IMG/VR virus record: IMGVR_UViG_3300046694_000612 | Span: 1-23,513 of that record | Direction: 5' to 3' (one strand) | Length of the DNA stretch: 23,513 nt | Source of the DNA: a virus | Shown: piece by piece, positions 19,813 to 23,513 of the stretch | Layout of the letters: every line of letters begins with the position of its first letter | Numbering within the stretch: position 1 is the stretch's first letter | Notes under the pieces: generated by a model | Databases searched by the model: none | What the model was told of the DNA's origin: nothing | Seen by the model: the letters and a program-made list of their open reading frames with translations, nothing else | Translations under genes and position numbers: made by a program

Positions 19813-20963
19813 GCAAGAAGGCGCGGCCACGCGTTTATAACCGGGCGGGCAAACGCGTGCCGGTGCAGGACAAGACCTGGTACGCTCTGCAGGCCGGCGG
19901 CGAGGCTACCGAGCGGGTGATCGAAGTGTTTGTCTACGGTGAGATCGGCGCTTGGGGCATTACCGCGAATCAGTTCGTGCAGGACCTGCGCGCCATGGAC
20001 GACGGTGTTTCACCGGTGATCGCCGCGTTCAACAGCATCGGCGGCGACCTGTTCGACGGTCTGGCGATGCACAATGCGCTGTCACGGTTAGGCGAGCGCT
20101 GCACTGGCCGCATCGACGCGTTGGCGGCCAGTGCTGCCAGCGTGGCGGTATGTGGCGCACACCGTGTCGTGATCGCATCCAACGCCATGCTGATGATTCA
20201 CAACCCATGGACTTATGCGGCAGGCGATGCCGAAGACTTCCGCAAGGTGGCCGACGTCCTCGATCAGACGATGGAAGCCATCATTGCGGCCTACAAAGCC
20301 AAGGCTCCGGACATCGATGAGGATGAGTTGCGGCGCTTGGTTGCCGCTGAAACCTGGTTGACCGCCAATGAGGCGGTGGCCCTAGGGTTGGCCGATGAAG
20401 TCGGTGACGGTGTCACGGTGAAGGCTTGTCTCGGCCAGGGTGCCGTGCTGCAGCGTTACCAGCATGCGCCGGCAGAATTGCTCGCCCAGCTGGACGAGCC
20501 ACCCGAGCCAGATCCCGAGTTAGAGCCCGTCGATCCGCCCTTGGTACCGCCGGTGGTCGATTCGGCCAAGCTGGCCCTAATGATCACCCATCGTTGTACC
20601 GAGGCGGGCATCAGCAACCTGGTCGAGCCGCTGCTCAGTTCCACCCGACTTGAAAGCGAAGAGATCGTCCAGGCTGGCCTGACGCGGGCCAAGGCCGTGA
20701 ACGACCTTTGTGTGGCTGCACGCTTACCCGAGTTCAGCGTCGAGTATGTCGCGGCGGGTCTGGACGTTGCGGCGGTCCGAGCGCGCCTGTTCGACAAGAT
20801 CGTCAGTAGCGGCAAGGGCTTTGAAATTGATAACAGCTTGCCGCTGGACAATGACCCAGCACCTAAGGTGCAGGCCAAACAACTTGATCAACCTTCCATC
20901 TGGTCCGCGCGCCAAGCCGCGCAGTCCGGTCAATCCCGACCCGCAACAGGAGCAAGACGATGA
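19809..20963 (+). CDS. ClpP-like prohead protease with scaffold-like tail
   Basis: A 384-residue head maturation protease of the ClpP/crotonase fold. The catalytic Ser108 lies in LAASAASVAVC and His131 in MLMIHNPW, with an expected third Asp further on. The glycine-rich FNSIGGDLFDGLAMH forms the oxyanion region. The C-terminal 170 residues are Glu/Pro-rich and then helical, in the place of the scaffold region that lambda makes as Nu3. The ATG overlaps the portal stop (ATGA) and follows AAGGAG. Its own stop overlaps the decoration gene start. Confidence 0.92.
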   Translation: MSKKARPRVYNRAGKRVPVQDKTWYALQAGGEATERVIEVFVYGEIGAWGITANQFVQDLRAMDDGVSPVIAAFNSIGGDLFDGLAMHNALSRLGERCTGRIDALAASAASVAVCGAHRVVIASNAMLMIHNPWTYAAGDAEDFRKVADVLDQTMEAIIAAYKAKAPDIDEDELRRLVAAETWLTANEAVALGLADEVGDGVTVKACLGQGAVLQRYQHAPAELLAQLDEPPEPDPELEPVDPPLVPPVVDSAKLALMITHRCTEAGISNLVEPLLSSTRLESEEIVQAGLTRAKAVNDLCVAARLPEFSVEYVAAGLDVAAVRARLFDKIVSSGKGFEIDNSLPLDNDPAPKVQAKQLDQPSIWSARQAAQSGQSRPATGARR

Positions 20964-21304
20964 GTATCCAACGAGAGCCGATGCATGCAGGCGAATTTCT
21001 CCTGTCCGAAGCGGCGGGCACCATTTCCCGCGAAGCCATCAATGTCGCCGCCGGTCCTGCATTGGAACCGGGGCAGATCCTCGGCCTGGTCAGCTTGACC
21101 GGTGAGTTCGCCCCCTACAACCCGACCGCCGAAGACGGCAGCGAAAACGCGATCGCCATTCTCTATGGCCCGCTGGGCGAGTCGGATGTAGTCCGACGCG
21201 GTCGGGCAGTGGTGCGCCTGGCTGAAGTCAGCGAAGCCCATCTCACTGGACTGGATCCAGCTGCTGAAAAGGCGTTGGCCGCTCACTTCCTGATCGTTCG
21301 CTAA
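20960..21304 (+). CDS. Head decoration protein (gpD-like)
   Basis: A 114-residue capsid-stabilising protein of the lambda gpD/HDPD type. The conserved pattern is visible: FLLSEAAGTISREAI near the N-terminus, then PGQILGLV, YNPTAEDGSENAIAILYGPL and a strand RGRAVVRLAEV. It binds the outside of the expanded head as trimers. The ATG follows ACAGGAGCAAGACG and overlaps the protease stop. A terminator follows at 21325. Confidence 0.9.
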   Translation: MSIQREPMHAGEFLLSEAAGTISREAINVAAGPALEPGQILGLVSLTGEFAPYNPTAEDGSENAIAILYGPLGESDVVRRGRAVVRLAEVSEAHLTGLDPAAEKALAAHFLIVR

Positions 21305-21324
21305 GACGGTCAACCTGATTACCC

Positions 21325-21348
21325 AACCCGCCGAGTGCGGGTTTTTTG
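21325..21348 (+). terminator. Terminator or attenuator before the capsid gene
   Basis: AACCCGC (21325-21331), loop CGAGT and GCGGGTT (21337-21343), then more T. It lies between the decoration and capsid genes, inside the late operon. It could set relative expression of the genes either side or stabilise the mRNA end. Confidence 0.7.
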
Positions 21349-21366
21349 CATTCTGGAGATTGCTTC

Positions 21367-22362
21367 ATGGCTGACATTGAAATCTTTAACGACGATGCGT
21401 TTTCGGTCTCCTCGCTGACCGCCGCCATCAATGAGCAGGAATACCTGCCGGGCCGCATCAGCAGCTTGGGCCTGTTTCAGGAAGAAGGCATCACCACCCT
21501 GACCGTGCAGATCGAAAAGGACGGCGACACCCTGGCCCTGGTGCCTGCGGGTGAGCGCGGTACCTCCGGGCTGGTGGTGGCTGGCAGCAAACGCAACCTG
21601 ATTCCGTTCAACACCGTGCACCTGCCACAGCGCTTTTCGATTAAGGCTGACGAGATCCAGGGCATTCGTGCCTTCGGTACCCGTTCTGAATTGCAGGCAG
21701 TGCAGGACGTGGTCAACAAGCGCCTGGCCAAAGCGCGTCGACAGCTAGATGCCACGCACGAATTCCAGCGCATGGGCGCGCTGAACGGCCAAATCCTCGA
21801 CGCGGACGGCACCACCGTCTTGCTCGACATCTACAAAACCTTTGGTGTGACCCGCAAGAAAATGTCCATGGGGCTGAACAGTCCGGACACCGAACTTCGC
21901 GTCAAGTGTGGTGATGCGTTGGACCTGCAGGAGGAAGCCCTGGGCAGTATCACCAGCACGGGCTCGCGAGCGCTGTGCGGTAAGAATTTCTGGAACAAGC
22001 TGCTGGTCCATAAGTCGGTCAAAGAGACCTACCTCAACAGTCAACAGGCGGCTGCTTTGCGTGGCGATGCCCGCGAAAGTTTCGAGTTCGGCGGCATCGT
22101 CTGGGAGCGCTATCGCGGCAAGATCGCGGGTGTGACCTTCATCCACGACGACAAGGCGCTGCTGATTCCCGAAGGTGTGCCGGACCTGTACATCTCGGTG
22201 TTCGCACCGGCGGACTACATGGAAACGGTCAACACCGAAGGCGTGCCGTACTACAGCAAGATCGAGCCGCTGCCGTTCAACAAAGGCATGGCCGGTGAAG
22301 CTCAGTCGAACCCTCTACACCTGTGCACGCGCCCGCTCGCGCAGATCCTCCTGGAACTCTGA
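21367..22362 (+). CDS. Major capsid protein (gpE family)
   Basis: A 331-residue coat protein of the lambda gpE/HK97-fold type. Supporting features are the N-terminal IEIFNDDAFSVSSLTAAINE, the FNTVHLPQRFSIKADEIQGI segment, QRMGALNGQILDADGTTVL mid-protein, and the C-terminal VYFAPADYMETVN-like block (here ISVFAPADYMETVNTEGVPY) seen in this family. The ATG at 21367 follows CTGGAGATTGCTTC; an in-frame TTG further up would overlap the terminator. Confidence 0.95.
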   Translation: MADIEIFNDDAFSVSSLTAAINEQEYLPGRISSLGLFQEEGITTLTVQIEKDGDTLALVPAGERGTSGLVVAGSKRNLIPFNTVHLPQRFSIKADEIQGIRAFGTRSELQAVQDVVNKRLAKARRQLDATHEFQRMGALNGQILDADGTTVLLDIYKTFGVTRKKMSMGLNSPDTELRVKCGDALDLQEEALGSITSTGSRALCGKNFWNKLLVHKSVKETYLNSQQAAALRGDARESFEFGGIVWERYRGKIAGVTFIHDDKALLIPEGVPDLYISVFAPADYMETVNTEGVPYYSKIEPLPFNKGMAGEAQSNPLHLCTRPLAQILLEL

Positions 22363-22364
22363 CC

Positions 22365-22685
22365 GTGGCCTTTCGCGACTTGGTCGCCGAGGTCGACGCG
22401 GTGGTGTTCGAAACGTTGGGCGACAGTGCACGGATCGAAGGCCGGGATGAGCCGGTGCTCGGCATGTTCGCGGCGCCCTGGCTGCAGCCGAAGTTCGGCA
22501 AGCTCAACACCGGGTTGCGTGAGCCTCGGTTTGAAATCCGGGTCAGCGATTCCCTCGGCCTGGAGCCGGGCCTGTTGGTCAGTATCGACCTACCGGCCCT
22601 GGACGGTGGTGGTGACTACGACCTGCTGCAGCTGGAACCGAGCGGTGACGGTTTGGTCGCTTTGATCCTGAGGATGCGTGCATGA
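22365..22685 (+). CDS. Head-tail joining protein (gpFII-like)
   Basis: A 106-residue protein starting at GTG 22365, two bases after the capsid stop. The frame runs further back but only as a shadow of the capsid gene. The sequence starts AFRDLVAEVDAVVFETLGDS, with strands RFEIRVSDSLGLEPG and LVSIDLPALDG, matching the phage tail-attachment (FII) pattern and the lambda gene order E-FI-FII-Z. It would complete the head neck. No FI-like gene intervenes. Its stop overlaps the next gene by ATGA. Confidence 0.8.
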   Translation: MAFRDLVAEVDAVVFETLGDSARIEGRDEPVLGMFAAPWLQPKFGKLNTGLREPRFEIRVSDSLGLEPGLLVSIDLPALDGGGDYDLLQLEPSGDGLVALILRMRA

Positions 22686-23335
22686 GCATTGGTAGCTATT
22701 ACAAGTCGTCGGCCGGCGGTGGAATGGTCACCATCCAGTCTTCGTCGACGGATCTGCAGGCGTTCCAGGACTTCGCCAAAGTGGTGCCCAAGGCGGCCGC
22801 CGCCGCACATCGCCGAGCGATCAACAAGACGCTGGGTTGGTTGCGTACGCATATCGCCCGGGCAGTCAGTCGGCAGGAGCGCATCGCTGTCGCGGCGGTG
22901 CGTCAACGGTTGCGCAGCTACCCGGTCACCGGCGGGGCCATGAGCGGCAAGCTGTGGTTTGGCTTGAACGCCATCGAGTCCAGCCGGATCGGCCGCGCGC
23001 GGCAGACTGGCAGCGGCGTGTCGGTGGCCGGGCGGCGGTACCAGGGTGCGTTCCTCAAGCAGGTCTACGGCAACAAGCCCGATATCTGGATCCGCACGGC
23101 GAGCAAGCATTTCGATGCGGACGATTATCCCGACAGTGCGGTGTCCTCGGGGCGCGGGCCGAGTTCGGGTTGGGTCGCTGAAAATGGCAGCCGGTTTCCA
23201 CTGGCCAAGGCCAAGGTGTCCTTGGAACAGGCGCGGCCACATTTCGACAGCTGGGTGCGCAAGGCGGATGAGCGCTTGCTACAGATCCTGCTGCAGGAAC
23301 TCAACTTCGAGCTGCAAAAGTACTTGAGGAGTTAA
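22682..23335 (+). CDS. Minor tail protein Z
   Basis: A 217-residue protein of the prophage minor tail protein Z family. The basic helix (KAAAAAHRRAINKTLGWLRT, about 38-57) is the family hallmark, followed by AVRQRLRSYPV and a GRRYQGAFLKQVYGNKPDIW block. Required in lambda for proper tail-end and DNA positioning. The ATG overlaps the previous stop. A long C-terminal helix (RLLQILLQELNFELQKYL) closes the protein. Confidence 0.88.
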   Translation: MSIGSYYKSSAGGGMVTIQSSSTDLQAFQDFAKVVPKAAAAAHRRAINKTLGWLRTHIARAVSRQERIAVAAVRQRLRSYPVTGGAMSGKLWFGLNAIESSRIGRARQTGSGVSVAGRRYQGAFLKQVYGNKPDIWIRTASKHFDADDYPDSAVSSGRGPSSGWVAENGSRFPLAKAKVSLEQARPHFDSWVRKADERLLQILLQELNFELQKYLRS

Positions 23336-23339
23336 TGCC

Positions 23340-23513
23340 GTGTCGGAAGAGCCTTTCAGCCTGGATCAGCTTTACCGGGCCATTGAGCAACAACTGCTGG
23401 GAGAGTTACCGGGTGTGTGTGCGGTGACGGCCTGGCCGAATATTAAAGATCGTGTGGCGCTGCCGGCGGTGTTTCTGGAGATGGCCGAGATTGAACCGGG
23501 CGTCGATATCGGC
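23340..23513 (+). CDS. Tail terminator, gpU position (truncated by window end)
   Basis: Fifty-eight codons from GTG 23340, four bases after the stop of the tail Z gene, run off the window. The product starts SEEPFSLDQLYRAIEQQLLG and continues with AWPNIKDRVALPAVFLEM, a mix of helix and strand compatible with the gpU/tail-terminator fold. The assignment rests mainly on gene order (Z then U in lambda). The ATG at 23335 is in another frame. Confidence 0.65.
   Translation, partial: MSEEPFSLDQLYRAIEQQLLGELPGVCAVTAWPNIKDRVALPAVFLEMAEIEPGVDIG

Noticed and set aside
18931-19830. 299-codon minus-strand frame opposite the portal gene
   Set aside because: Antisense shadow with no start signal or family resemblance.

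Overview
This window is the left and central part of an integrated lambda-like temperate siphovirus, most likely in a Pseudomonas host. The Pseudomonas assignment is an inference: two genes belong to the pyocin-activator PrtN family, and the phage genes have the high-GC codon use usual in Pseudomonas prophages. The tail, lysis and right-end genes lie beyond the window, which stops inside the gene after minor tail protein Z.

Layout. (1) 1-1095: tyrosine integrase. (2) 1126-5458: a visibly AT-richer, rightward three-gene cargo with its own promoter. It holds a C5-cytosine methyltransferase, a GHKL (MutL/MORC/Hsp90-fold) ATPase and an unrecognised 412-residue protein, the last two joined by an ATGA overlap. 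It looks like an accessory, probably anti-phage, module and is the best candidate for an undescribed system. (3) 5504-9753: a tightly packed leftward early operon of small phage genes, mostly joined by ATGA/GTGA overlaps. It includes two PrtN-family proteins, an HD phosphohydrolase, a KilAC-like protein and a second short C5 methyltransferase. A second long reading frame lies almost entirely inside that methyltransferase gene and looks genuinely coding. (4) 9754-10875: the immunity region, with a LexA/S24-type repressor (cI) and a divergent cro-like gene. Five copies of one operator motif are arranged as two sites at the leftward promoter and three at the cI/cro promoters. (5) 10876-11203: a structured non-coding stretch with a leftward terminator. 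(6) 11204-14506: CII-like regulator, DksA/TraR zinc finger, Toprim plus VirE-type primase-helicase, and a candidate late-gene regulator. (7) 14507-15032: a repeat-rich gap with a GTCCTACTGTCC-like motif cluster, a perfect 12-bp hairpin and a terminator. (8) 15033-23513: holin, a possible cos/pac region, terminase small and large subunits, gpW, portal, ClpP-like prohead protease, decoration protein, major capsid protein, gpFII-like joiner, tail protein Z and a truncated gpU-position gene, in lambda order.

How it works together. CI bound at the two operator clusters would silence leftward (PL) and rightward (PR) transcription, as in lambda. After induction, PL drives the small-gene operon that ends in prtN, and PR drives cro, cII and the replication genes. 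A late regulator would then allow read-through of the terminator in front of the holin into the packaging and head genes. The cargo at the integrase end faces against the PL operon and has its own promoter, so it could be expressed in the lysogen.
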